Positions 33,842 to 43,852 of a stretch of DNA of 64,000 nucleotides are shown here, piece by piece. Origin of the DNA: Mycocentrospora acerina (Eukaryota > Ascomycota > Dothideomycetes > Pleosporales). Within the stretch, counting starts at the first letter, position 1. Each line of letters opens with the position of its first letter. The stretch spans positions 62,001-126,000 of the forward strand of contig JAKUHH010000040.1 in NCBI GenBank assembly GCA_022701365.1, read 5' to 3'. The position numbers and the translations under genes are program-made. The notes below the pieces were generated by a model. The model was not told the origin of the DNA. It did not search any database and saw only the letters and a list, made by a program, of their open reading frames with translations.

Positions 33842-36800
33842 TCAAGCAGCACTAACATCCAAGCCGGCCTTCTTCAGTCCATCCAAAAATAGGTTCTTTA
33901 CGTCTCCCTCAATCTCCTTGGTCTCGCTAGCATTCAACTGCTTGAGCAACATTTGTTCCACGGCTTCCATGCCCGCCTCCTCTGCCTTGCTAATCGCCTC
34001 TCCAGCACCGGCTGCCTTCTTCTTGCCTTTACCAGTCTCTTCTCCCTCTTCACCCTGCACCATCTTATCCAGCTCGAGCTTACTCACGCCTAGGGCGTAA
34101 ATCTGCTCCTCGACCGTGTCTTTGGTGACTAGACGGACGACCTCGACCTCGCGCGTCTGGCCAACACGATGCGCGCGATTTTCGGCCTGGATGTCGTCTT
34201 GCGGGTTGAATGACGAGTCAAAGATGATGACTTTGTTTGCGCAGGCGAGATTGATGCCTGCGCCGCCGGATTTGGTGCTGATCATGAAGACGCCAATGGA
34301 TTCGTCTTGGTAGAAAATGTCCATGAGGCCCTGGCGCTCTTGGATGGGCGTCGAGCCGTCCATGCGCATGTGTGCAATATCGTGGTCATCAAAGACCCAG
34401 CCAAGAATGTCCATGACGGATGTGAATTGTGAGAAGACGAGGGCACGATCGCCGTTTTCTTTGTACTTTTTCAGTAGTTCGAGGAGTTTGGCGACCTTGC
34501 CAGAGTCCATCCATTCTTTGTCGTGGAGTTGAAACTTCTTCAGTGCGTTGGGGTATTTCAGGGCGAGCGCATGGCACTGGTAGTCCTGGTATAGTTCTAA
34601 TTCTTCAAAGATGATGTTTGGGTTACTCTCGGCGAACATTTCCTCCTTCAAACAGGCTTTGGACATCTTGCGGATCTTGTCGTCATTGTACCGATGTCGG
34701 AAAAGGAGAGGGTGGATGGCGGCCTGGCGGAGCTTCATCATGACATTGGCGTGATCTTTGACCAAGAGACCAGCTGCTCGATCAAGCAAGATTTGCCGCT
34801 GCTTCTGCAACTGCTGAGTGTAAAGCGTCTTCTGTGTTTCTGTGAGTTCACAATACTCTACGCGCGATGTTTTCTTTGGCAGATGCTTGAGGACCTGCGC
34901 CTTCTTTCGTCGGAGGATGAAGGGTGTCAGCATCGTACGTGCTCGCTGGATGCGCTGAGCAGATAGAAGCGTGCTGTGAGAGTCACTCTCGTTGACCTTG
35001 GCCTTGTGCTTGAACAGAATCTGCAACATGTCTTGAACAGTGTTGTCGTCGCTCTTATCGTAAAAGACGCCAGGCATGAGAAATCCAAGAATCGACATGA
35101 GCTCCTGCAGACTGTTCTGGAGTGGTGTACCTGTCAGAAGAATGCGACATGGTGTATCGATGCGCATCAAACTCTTGTATCGAATAGTGTTGGCGTTTTT
35201 CAGGACGTGGCCTTCATCAAAGATGCAAATCTGGGGCTTGCATTTTCGCAAAAACGCATTGTCCTCTTTCCTGAAAGTCAGGTCGTACGTAGTGATGATC
35301 ACGTCGCAGAGCCCCTGGTCGATGTTGTTGCGAATGTCGTCCTGATGTTGGAAGCGCTCAGCCTGTGGACCGTAGTACGGCGTGAAGTTGATGGTACTCG
35401 AGAACTTCTCAAACTCACGACACCAGTTCTCTAGAGTAGATCCAGGAACAACAATCAGCGTCGGCTTTCCCGTTCCCTGCTCCTTGAGATGCGACAAGAA
35501 GGATATGACCTGGCACGTCTTCCCCAGACCCATGTCGTCGGCCAAAATACCAGAAATACGATTCTGCCACAGAAGGTTCAACCAGTTGAGACCAACAACC
35601 TGGTAATCTTTCAGTTCCACATCCTCATTCATAATTGAAGGCTTCTCTAGGAGCTTTAAACGGTTCGTAGTCTTGCGAACCATATCCCCTTCTACATCGC
35701 TGCCATGGCTACTCCGTGGAGTATGATATCCTGAGTCGCGGGTAGAGTTGGTATCACTGTTGTCGTCCAGGCTAGTAACATCCACTCCTCCCTCTTTCGA
35801 AGCACCAAAGATGTCGATGCCCCAGCGCGCCATCCCAGCCACCATTGGCTTCCCAAGAGTTTCACACTGTCTAACAACAGAGTCGATGGTCGAGTAAGCT
35901 TCCCACATGTCCTCGGACGAGTCGACCAGTCGCGCACCAAGTGTGATTCTTGGCTTGCGAGCCTTCTTCGTACTCTTTGCCTGTTGAGGGTCTACATGGA
36001 TACTCCGAATAGCGTCAACCGATGCAAAAGGGCGTTGTTCAAATACAGCACGGACATCCTCCTCTTTGTGTCCAGACAAATCAACCATTGCTTCTACGGA
36101 GCATGCGTTGAAGAAGTCGAGCAAGGTCGACTGGTCGAATTTTGACTCAGCAGCCCCAGCCCCAGCTCCCGCATCCGAATCATCATCGTCAGAAATCTCC
36201 ACGATTCCTTCATCCTCGTCAGAGGAAATAACCGTGACTTGCTTCTCCTGCTTCTCTTGCGGCCGCGGCGGTGTATCGTCCACGGGGGAAAGCGATCGAT
36301 TACGTCGACCACGCATAAGACGGCCACGCTTTAGCTGCGGCTTCTCAGGAGATGCAATAGGAATGGGTGCATCCTGTGTGGCTTTCATCTTGGAATACTT
36401 CTCTTGCAAAGACATAACGGGCGCATTGAGCACGCGCTGAGCCGTCTTCTTCGGCACCGCAGCACTCGCGTTGGTCTTAGCAACACCGAGTTTCGGAGTC
36501 TTGAGCAGCTCATCGTCTGAGTCTTCTTGCAGAAGATGGTCGCACGCGTCGTCGAAATGTCCATTCTTCAAGACCAAAGCATCATAGAGCACTTTGATGC
36601 GCCGGTTTGGGAAAATGGTCTTCATGCGCTCTGTCTTTCGCTTATAGTCGTTATTATGTATGTCGGCAATCGTCATCTCCTTTTCTTCGGTCAAATCGAC
36701 TGGCATGGCGCGGGACGGGCCATTCTGGCGCACAACCGGTCTCATCTTCTTTGCAGGCGGGCTTGTGTAGTCGTCGCCGGGGCGTTTACGTGGGTTCGTC

Positions 36801-37366
36801 GAGTTGCTGTACGCGTAGCTCGACAGGTTCCATGTCGGTTTCTCTGGTGTCTCCTCGACTCTTGATGTTCGTGAACTCATCTCCACCTTGGACAATGGTA
36901 TGTTGGACCTGTACGCCGACTCTCGTTCGTAGGGGTCACGCTCTGCAGGGGGATCGTCCGACGTGAGATCGAAGACGGGCTTTCGGACTGCTTGTGGAGG
37001 GAAAAACGATGTACCAGGCGGCGCCATGGGGTTGCCGTACGGTCGCTGCGACTGCGAGTGCGACTGCGAGTGCGATTGCGGTTGTAGTGGTGGGAGGACA
37101 GGGGACGAGTAGCGTTCGGCTGGTGGCGAGGATTGCGGGACTAGCAATTGCGACGAGTCTGGCTGTTGCACCCGTGTGGCCCGCGGCGTGAGCATCATTG
37201 TAGGTTGCGTGGACGTGTTGGACGCAGGGAAGAATGGCGAGCGAGTCTCGAGAGGTTGCGTGGGCTGCGTTTCAAAGGGGCCGGCGAGCTCATCCTCGCT
37301 ATCGTCTTGCGCACGGGGCGCGGTGGGGGGAGGCGAGGAAGTCATTATAGGGTCGCGACGATACAT
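33842..37366 (-). CDS. fun30: SNF2-family chromatin remodeller, Fun30/SMARCAD1 type, 1174 aa
   Basis: Fun30 proteins remodel nucleosomes, support heterochromatin silencing and promote DNA-end resection. I chose the ATG at 37366 (MYRRDPIMTSS); another in-frame ATG lies at 37345, and upstream codons lack an ATG. The N-terminal 550 residues are disordered and Ser/Pro-rich, with a CUE-like ubiquitin-binding segment near 250-280 (FPNRRIKVLYDALVLKNGHF). The helicase core follows: LKDYQVVGLNWLNLLWQ at about 585, ADDMGLGKTCQ (Walker A) at about 613, FDEGHVLKN (the DEGH box typical of Fun30) at about 720, ALVFSQFTSVMDILGWVF and MRMDGST at about 970-1010, and ENRAHRVGQTREVEV (motif VI) at about 1060. 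A Lys/Glu-rich tail ends the protein. It is intronless. It diverges from vma21. Confidence 0.94.
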   Translation of the reverse strand: MYRRDPIMTSSPPPTAPRAQDDSEDELAGPFETQPTQPLETRSPFFPASNTSTQPTMMLTPRATRVQQPDSSQLLVPQSSPPAERYSSPVLPPLQPQSHSQSHSQSQRPYGNPMAPPGTSFFPPQAVRKPVFDLTSDDPPAERDPYERESAYRSNIPLSKVEMSSRTSRVEETPEKPTWNLSSYAYSNSTNPRKRPGDDYTSPPAKKMRPVVRQNGPSRAMPVDLTEEKEMTIADIHNNDYKRKTERMKTIFPNRRIKVLYDALVLKNGHFDDACDHLLQEDSDDELLKTPKLGVAKTNASAAVPKKTAQRVLNAPVMSLQEKYSKMKATQDAPIPIASPEKPQLKRGRLMRGRRNRSLSPVDDTPPRPQEKQEKQVTVISSDEDEGIVEISDDDDSDAGAGAGAAESKFDQSTLLDFFNACSVEAMVDLSGHKEEDVRAVFEQRPFASVDAIRSIHVDPQQAKSTKKARKPRITLGARLVDSSEDMWEAYSTIDSVVRQCETLGKPMVAGMARWGIDIFGASKEGGVDVTSLDDNSDTNSTRDSGYHTPRSSHGSDVEGDMVRKTTNRLKLLEKPSIMNEDVELKDYQVVGLNWLNLLWQNRISGILADDMGLGKTCQVISFLSHLKEQGTGKPTLIVVPGSTLENWCREFEKFSSTINFTPYYGPQAERFQHQDDIRNNIDQGLCDVIITTYDLTFRKEDNAFLRKCKPQICIFDEGHVLKNANTIRYKSLMRIDTPCRILLTGTPLQNSLQELMSILGFLMPGVFYDKSDDNTVQDMLQILFKHKAKVNESDSHSTLLSAQRIQRARTMLTPFILRRKKAQVLKHLPKKTSRVEYCELTETQKTLYTQQLQKQRQILLDRAAGLLVKDHANVMMKLRQAAIHPLLFRHRYNDDKIRKMSKACLKEEMFAESNPNIIFEELELYQDYQCHALALKYPNALKKFQLHDKEWMDSGKVAKLLELLKKYKENGDRALVFSQFTSVMDILGWVFDDHDIAHMRMDGSTPIQERQGLMDIFYQDESIGVFMISTKSGGAGINLACANKVIIFDSSFNPQDDIQAENRAHRVGQTREVEVVRLVTKDTVEEQIYALGVSKLELDKMVQGEEGEETGKGKKKAAGAGEAISKAEEAGMEAVEQMLLKQLNASETKEIEGDVKNLFLDGLKKAGLDVSAA

Positions 37367-37741
37367 TTGCGAGTGGCCAACCAAGAAAAGTCGCGATTGG
37401 GTAGAGAAAGTCGCCGCCGTAGATATTTCCCCGTAGTTGCGTAGAATGTCTACAGAGATGTATAAAAAAAAGCGTCTATCTAACTTGACAAACAAAGACA
37501 CAGACAGGGGGGGACGTAGGCAGAACACAAGGCATAGCGCGTCCCTGGGGGGGTGTTGTTGCGGCGACAAAAAGGAAAGATTTCGGGCAGGCGAGCGGGC
37601 GGGAAGTCAACCAAAAGTTCAGACGCGAACAACCGCGTAGAGTGCACGCCGCACAGACCATCGCCCATTACGTTGCTGGGGTTGGGCTGGCAGGGAAAAC
37701 AGTTCTCTCGACACAATATCACGACCCAATCTACACCCAAA
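37367..37741. promoter_or_regulatory. divergent promoter of fun30 and vma21
   Basis: 375 nt between divergent ATGs. It carries A-rich runs near 37466 and a G-rich run near 37506. No specific factor site is claimed. Confidence 0.5.
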
Positions 37742-38222
37742 ATGACGACGAGACGAATCATCAGCAGCGAGAAGACGCACCTCGACAATGATGGAAAAGG
37801 GCCTTCGGAACCCTCCGTCATCACGCCTGCCGTGCCGACGTGAGTTGCTCTCTCCCCCAAGGACACATGATCGTTATATTTCACTTCATGGATTTTACGC
37901 GCAGAAGAATTTGGGAGAAAGCTTGCTCACCGTCTCTGCAGTTCAGTCATTGTCAAGCTCATGGGCGCTACATTCGCAATGATCACTCTTCCACTCGGAA
38001 CCTACTTCTTCACCGTCAACTTTGTCTTCAACGGCAAGTCACATCACCACTACCTATCAGTTGGCTCTCACTGCTAATCCAACCCCAGGAAATGCAACAT
38101 ACGCCGGTGGTCTTGCCGCACTCATGGCAAACGTAGTCTTGATTGGCTACGTAGTCATGGCTTTCATGGACGACAAGGCAGAGCAGGAGGAAGAAGCACA
38201 AAAAGCGAAGAAGTCATCATAG
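37742..38222 (+). CDS. vma21: V-ATPase assembly factor Vma21, 107 aa
   Basis: Three exons: 37742-37839, 37942-38033 and 38089-38222. Vma21 is an ER membrane chaperone that helps assemble the Vo sector of the vacuolar proton pump. It has two membrane helices: one at about 36-61 (VIVKLMGATFAMITLPLGTY and on), and one at about 69-89 (GGLAALMANVVLIGYVVMAF). The short loop NGNATYAGG is typical of the family. The C-terminus ends KKSS, matching the dilysine KKxx ER-retrieval signal. The first intron is GTGAGT..TGCAG. The second reads GCAAGT..CCCAG, a GC-AG intron, and the frame is kept only with this donor. Length agrees with fungal Vma21 (about 80-110 aa). Confidence 0.93.
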
Positions 38223-38734
38223 TCACCTTTTACTATTACCATGCAGGCAGAATCCTCCTCATCACTATCAAAAAAAACCCATGAAGTGAGAAGAAAGTAT
38301 GAATGCATGTCACAACATTAAAGATTACTACGTTGCTTTGTTTTTCCCACTGTAAAAGCTAACCTATGCAGCACTTCACCTTTCTTCCAAGGAGTGACAG
38401 TTGCCTAGAAATCTAACAAAAGAAAATCGTCCATACTCCTCCGATCATGTTTATAACATACCACATATGCAGAACGCGTCGAGGATAAGAATGGCTCGGT
38501 CATGAGGGCCTTGATGCCCGGGGTAAATCCCCATTCGTGAAAGTTTCCCCTTGCTGTCCCAGAACCACAAGCGCCGTCATCCTTGCCCCAACACCAAGAA
38601 TTTTAACAAATAGAGGAAGAAAGGAAGAAAAATAAGGAGAGAAAAGGAATCCATCCACGTTCATGTATGTCTCAACAGAATGCAAATGTAGATGGCCCTT
38701 GCATATCGCCCGTCACACGTTGCTGTCATCTCGT
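38223..38734. other. convergent 3' region
   Basis: About 0.5 kb, AT-rich, between the ends of vma21 and the DUF2406 gene. No gene is supported. Confidence 0.5.
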
Positions 38735-39909
38735 CTAATCCTTGCTGAACCGCCTCTTGAACCAACTTCGCCTCTTGTCCTCGCTGTTTTTGGACACCAA
38801 GTTCGGTCTGTTCTCGGTGACAGAAGGTGACGCGCCACTACCGCCTCCCAATTTGATGGGCGCTGCTTTCCTCGCAACAGGCGACTGCTGCGTCTGCACA
38901 TTTTGTGGCGGTGAATATTGGTTCTGACGTCCCTGTTCTTCCAAGATGGGTGCTCCGTTGTTGTACCCATTGTAGCCATAATCTCCATGAGGCGGTGGCT
39001 GGGGTGGCTGGACGGGCACTCCTCGCTCAATCGACGAGTTCTCGCTGTTAGGGTCGTTCGAGTACGGCCCGTCGCTGTGGCTGCCATTGGAGCCGTTGGT
39101 GTGCACAGTGTCGCGCGATTGCTGATAGCCGCTAGGTCCGTAGATGTTGCTGTTGCTGTTCTGTCTACCATTCCACCCTTGGTCGGACTGCATGCGATTG
39201 TTGTATCGCATCCGCTGGGGGCCGCCTACGGGGCCGCCCATGTCATGGCCATTGTCGTGGCTGTCACGACCGTAGTGTCTGTTACCATAATGGCTCTGTT
39301 GAGAATAGCGGTTTTGCTGCTGCTGTTCATGTCCTCCGCCGTAGTAGCTGCTCCTACGGCTAGTGTATCCGCTCATGACCTCTGTCTGATCCGAACGCAT
39401 GTGTTGCGCCCTGCGCTTGTACTCGCCATCAATGGCGGCCTCGAAAGAGCGAATGGTATCGAGCGGGCGCTCCCATCGTGAGCGCGTTGGGTTGGAAAGA
39501 TCAGGCTCGGCTGCGGTTGGTTAGAGGAACGGCTCGAGGCGACGCGCAATTGGGCAAGCAGCAACTCACCGATAAGGTTTCCGTCAGAATCGCTGTGCTG
39601 GAATGCGCGGAGGGACTGTAGGGTGGGCTTTTCGAGAGCAGCGGCAACTGTGCATGGTCAGTAAAGGGAGTCGCAGACTCAACGGGCGCGCCAGAGCAGA
39701 GCGCTGGAGAGGGACGTACTGGGCTGGGCTTCCTCCATGGCAGCGTTGGGGTTTGCCTTTCCTTTGGGGTCGTAGTGAATTTTAGTAGCGCTGTCTTTCT
39801 TCTCGTGCTTGCTCTTGGTCTTGCCGGGAGAGTCGTTGCTTTTGTTGCTGCGGAAGCTGAAGTGCGTATCTGAGCGCGCACGCTGCGCAGGGCCCGTCGA
39901 GTGATCCAT
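38735..39909 (-). CDS. DUF2406 family protein, 347 aa
   Basis: Three exons on the minus strand: 39909-39720, 39647-39570 and 39510-38735, with introns GTACGT..GCACAG and GTGAGT..CCGCAG. The ATG lies in GCCATGG context. The N-terminal part carries the DUF2406 pattern: DPKGKANPNAAMEEAQP, then LEKPTLQSLRAFQHSDSDGN, then EPDLSNPTRSRWERPLDTI and RSFEAAIDGEY. That order and spacing is what I know from the fungal family. The C-terminal 220 residues are disordered, rich in Tyr/Gln/Asn/Gly (GGHEQQQQNRYSQQSHYGNR), and end in a basic RRSWFKRRFSKD tail that could bind membranes or acidic partners. No enzymatic function is known to me. Confidence 0.85.
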
Positions 39910-40701
39910 GGCGGCTGTTCAATCTGCTGCAGCAAGGCTGGCAGGGCGGGTAAAGCGGAGCCGGCGTAGCGATCGTGTGGATCAGAACGTGGAGCGAGTG
40001 GAAAAGGTGGTCCCGGCGCAGGTCCTGGCTGGCGAGAATAGCGAGATTAGCAGCAAGGTGCGACAGGAGCGTGGGCGCCAGCGGTGAGGGTGCAGATAAA
40101 CAGGTACAAGTACACGTTTGTTGGCGAGCGAGCGTGGACGAGTGGGCGAGTGGACAACCGGACGCCGGCGGGTGCGGGCGATGTTATTTTAGTAGACGTG
40201 CAGAGTACGCGCGGGCGGCATCGACTCAATGGAGCGCCGTCGCTGACTTTGCTGGCCTCGTCATCAGCGGTGCAACGCGGCGTGAAGATCCCCAACCGGG
40301 ATAGTCGACCTCCCAGCACGCTGAAACACCCTCTGCACCGCAACGCTGGGCCGTCAAGCTGCTGCTGCGCACTTCACACGTCAACCATCAGAAGATCCGA
40401 ATCTCTGCACCGCACCCCGTCTCGCCGCTGACCACTGCATTGCGCGTCAGAGGCACAGCCAGCCGTTGCGGCGGAACCATGACACTTCGTATCCGGACAC
40501 GGCCCACGACCACGCTATCATGGCCATTTCTCAAAAACACCATCAGCCAAGCCCCCAACCTCCACCACTGCGCGAGGCTGCCTGCTTTTTGATCCGCCGT
40601 TTCAATCGCGCTCGCCGACACTGCTGCACCACTGCCACTGCTGCCACCATCATTACCACTATCATTACCACTACTACAGAGCATATTATACATGCATCGC
40701 G

Positions 40702-40737
<36 letters not shown>

Positions 40738-41450
40738 ACACATGCATGCATGCATGCCATGTCCGGTACGCTCCTACATCAATACAATACACGCACCTCC
40801 CAATCGAGCAACGGGCGTGCATACACTTTGGTGAGAATTGCGCCAGCAGCAGTGACAATAGGCAAGGCCCGGGGCTCGACTCAAACAAACAAGACCAACG
40901 CGCTATCGTTTGCACTGCCACTCAAATAATGTGCAAGGGTCAACTGACGTCAGTCCACATCTGGCCATTGTAAAGAACAATTCGTGAACCTAGACGTCCA
41001 ATGTTTTTTTTTCGCCCGATTTGCACATGCGCCAGCCTGTGGCGACAGTTGGTCCGGCTTCGTTGCGTTGCTGACGGCGCCTCTTGTTTCACGTTTCTCG
41101 CTCCATACCGCCTGGTCGGGGCTTTTTCACGCTTCTCGACGCCTGTGCATCTGCCGTGCACATGGCTGCGATAACCGAGCAGTGCACTGATAGGGAATCA
41201 CAATCCACCAACCAACTCACTACTAGTAGCTTCTGTTTTTGGCTGACAATGTGCAACGCACTGATTACATATTTGCTTTCGGATATACTTTTTGCTCTGA
41301 CAATAGCCTAATCATCATGTGGGCCTCAGACGCAGTCTGGCTAACAGCAACACAACAGTCTTCCACAAAGATGCGACAACCTGTGAAGCAGACAATTATT
41401 CATGAATCCATGTCCCCCATTTTTGTGTACTCCACCAGATCACTCAGTAT
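39910..41450. other. 1.5-kb intergenic region
   Basis: Promoter of the DUF2406 gene at the left and 3' flank of the dehydrogenase gene at the right. It contains a GCTT tetranucleotide array and an ATGC array (listed separately). Open frames here are repeat-driven (Ala-Cys-Leu-Leu or Lys-Gln-Ala-Ser) and I do not accept any. Confidence 0.5.
40701..40757. repeat. (GCTT)n array followed by (CATG)n array
   Basis: About nine copies of TTGC/GCTT at 40701-40737, then CACA, then four copies of ATGC/CATG to 40757. Confidence 0.9.
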
Positions 41451-43316
41451 TTAGCTCTGCGTAGGCATGTTGACCGACGCCTTGGTCGCGACAGCATCTT
41501 CGCTCCTCCACAAACTTGTCACCGTTTTTTGTTGCGTGTAGAACTGAAGCCCGGGCTTGCCGTAGAAGGTGTTGGCACCACCGCCAGCAACAGACTTCTT
41601 GTTACCAGTGAAGGAGAACATGGGAAGCTACACCTTGTCAACTTCATATCGCGTAGATGGAGATGGGGGCACACTTACAGGGACAGGGATGGGGACGTTG
41701 ATACCAACCTGACCGGCCTCGATCTCGCGCTGGAAGCGACCTGCTGTGGCACCCGAGCGAGTGAAGATGGCAGTTCCGTTTCCGTACTCGTTGGCGTTGA
41801 TCATGTCGATAGCCTCGTCAATGGTCTCGACGTTCAGGCAGACTAGGACAGGGCCAAAAATCTCCTCAGTGTAGCACTTCATGTGAGGCTTGACGTTGGT
41901 GATGATGGTAGGACCAACCTGAATGAGAAATAAGTAAAGGCACTTCACAGCGTACGAGTAGAGAACTTACCCAGTTGCCATTGGCATACTTTGAATTGGG
42001 GGGCTTCTGACCACGGCCGTCAAGTAGGATGGTTGCACCCTCCTCCTCGGCGCTGGCAATCAAGTCCTCAATCTTCTTCTTTGACTCGGGGCTGATGACA
42101 GGTCCAAGGTCTGCACCCTCCTCAAACCCACCGTTCATCTTCAGGCCCTTTGCACGCTCTGCAAGCTCAGGAATCCATTCCTTGGTCTCACCAATCAAAA
42201 CCAGAGTGCTCAGTGCCATGCATCGCTGGCCAGCAGCACCAAAGGCAGCACCGGCAATCGAGTTGAGGGTGTGGTTCTTGTTGCAGTCAGGGAGGACAGC
42301 AGCATGGTTCTTTGCGCCCAAGTTGGCCTGGACTCGCTTGCCATTCGCCGACCCACGAGCAAAGATGTACTCTCCCGCCTTGTTGCTTCCGACAAAGCTG
42401 ATTGCCTTGATGCGCGGCTCGTCGAGAATGAAGTCGACAGTCTTGGCGGAACCGTGGACAATGTTGATCACGCCAGGAGGGAAACCAGCCTTCTCAGCGA
42501 GCTCAGCAAGGATCATGCACGCGCCAGGGTCACGCTCGGATGGCTTGATGATGCAGGTGTTGCCAGTGGCGGTAGCTATGGGGATGGTCCACAGGGGAAT
42601 CATTGCGGGGAAATCTGGGGTAAGCATTAGCAGGGATTCGCTGTCAAAGTCACGGTCCACTCACTGAAGGGGCAGATGGCTGCAATGACACCCAATGGCT
42701 CCCTGTAGCTGCGAGTCTCCATGTCTTTTGAAACCTCAAGCACCTCACCAGTCATCTGAGAGGGGATGCCGCAGGCTTGCTCTGCGACCTGGAGACCACG
42801 GAGGACATCGCCCTTTGCGTCAGCCAAAGTCTTGCCCTGCTCGAGTGTGATGCTAGCAGCCAGTCTGTCCCAGTTCTCACGGATCAGGGCCGTGTATTTG
42901 AACATGATTTGTTGCCTGAACAACACGCTCGTCTCCTTCCATGGCTTGAATGCCTTCTCAGCGCTGTCTACCGCCGCTTTCAGCTCCTCGTCTGTGCTTT
43001 GTGGCACTCGAGTGACCAGGTTGTTTGTGGCGGGGTCCTTCAGCTCAATCCATTGTGTCGCTTTTGAAGCAACAAACTTGTTGTCAAGAAAGTATGGCGT
43101 GTCTTCGGGAGACTTGAGAGGCTCATGGTCTGTGGGGTATGACTGAACAGCAGCAGATGCAGGCTTCAGGTGCTGGGCTGTAGCATGTAACCGCCTCGCG
43201 GCAATCTTGTTCGAACTGACTGGCGACGACATTCTGGTGCAGAGTGGAGACGCGCGAGGAAGCGACGAGCGGGCAGACAGAGCTGGAATTCGTGCGAGAG
43301 CTCGGCGGGCGGCCAT
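41451..43316 (-). CDS. methylmalonate-semialdehyde dehydrogenase (acylating), mitochondrial, 570 aa
   Basis: Four exons on the minus strand: 43316-42665, 42614-41971, 41918-41679 and 41627-41451, all with GT..AG ends and an intact frame. The enzyme converts methylmalonate semialdehyde plus CoA and NAD+ to propionyl-CoA and CO2 in valine and thymine catabolism. The N-terminus (MAARRALARIPALSARSSLP) is basic and Ser/Ala-rich, a likely mitochondrial presequence. The ALDH core shows FPAMIPLWTIPIATATGNT, KPSERDPGACM, SFVGSNKAGEYIF, FGAAGQRCMALS (catalytic Cys) and YTEEIFGPVLV. The C-terminus has the family's FSFTGNKKSVAGGGANTFYG. A further in-frame ATG at 43370 would lengthen the presequence by 18 residues. 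Confidence 0.94.
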
Positions 43317-43852
43317 GCTGGCGCTGATATATGTAAAGGTGATTGCGCGAAACGTGTGACGATGAATCACACTCTACTCCAAGCTACACATCTCGATCAC
43401 AGAAGAATCCTCCTAGCAGTATTTAAGGAAGGAGCTCCCATCACATTACCTTCCTTTCGAAGCCGCGTTCGCCCCGCATTTTACTGAGACGCCCCGAGCT
43501 CCCGAGCTGTCCGAGGCGATTTGCGACGATAAGCGCTTACCTCCGGTTGCCCGTTTCCCGAGGGGAAAACTAAGACGTAAGACTGATCACGTACTGGAAT
43601 ACATTGCCAGAACGAGACGGTTTGGATCTTGCCGCCATTGATTCCGTCTAAACGCCCAAGACGCGTTCACGTGCACTACTACATGACAGTGACATTGGCA
43701 AAGTTGAGTTCAAATTAATAAGACATTCAGGTAAAGATAAATTATGATTTACAAATATGCTAGTATGATCATGGCATACCTACAGAAAAAGGGAGCGCCT
43801 AGATGCTATGCAAAACAATGTCTAGCCGACCCGGTTCAAATGGCATATAACC
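43317..43852. other. intergenic region upstream of the dehydrogenase
   Basis: About 0.5 kb: the 5' flank of the dehydrogenase and the 3' flank of the MFS gene. No gene is seen. Confidence 0.5.
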
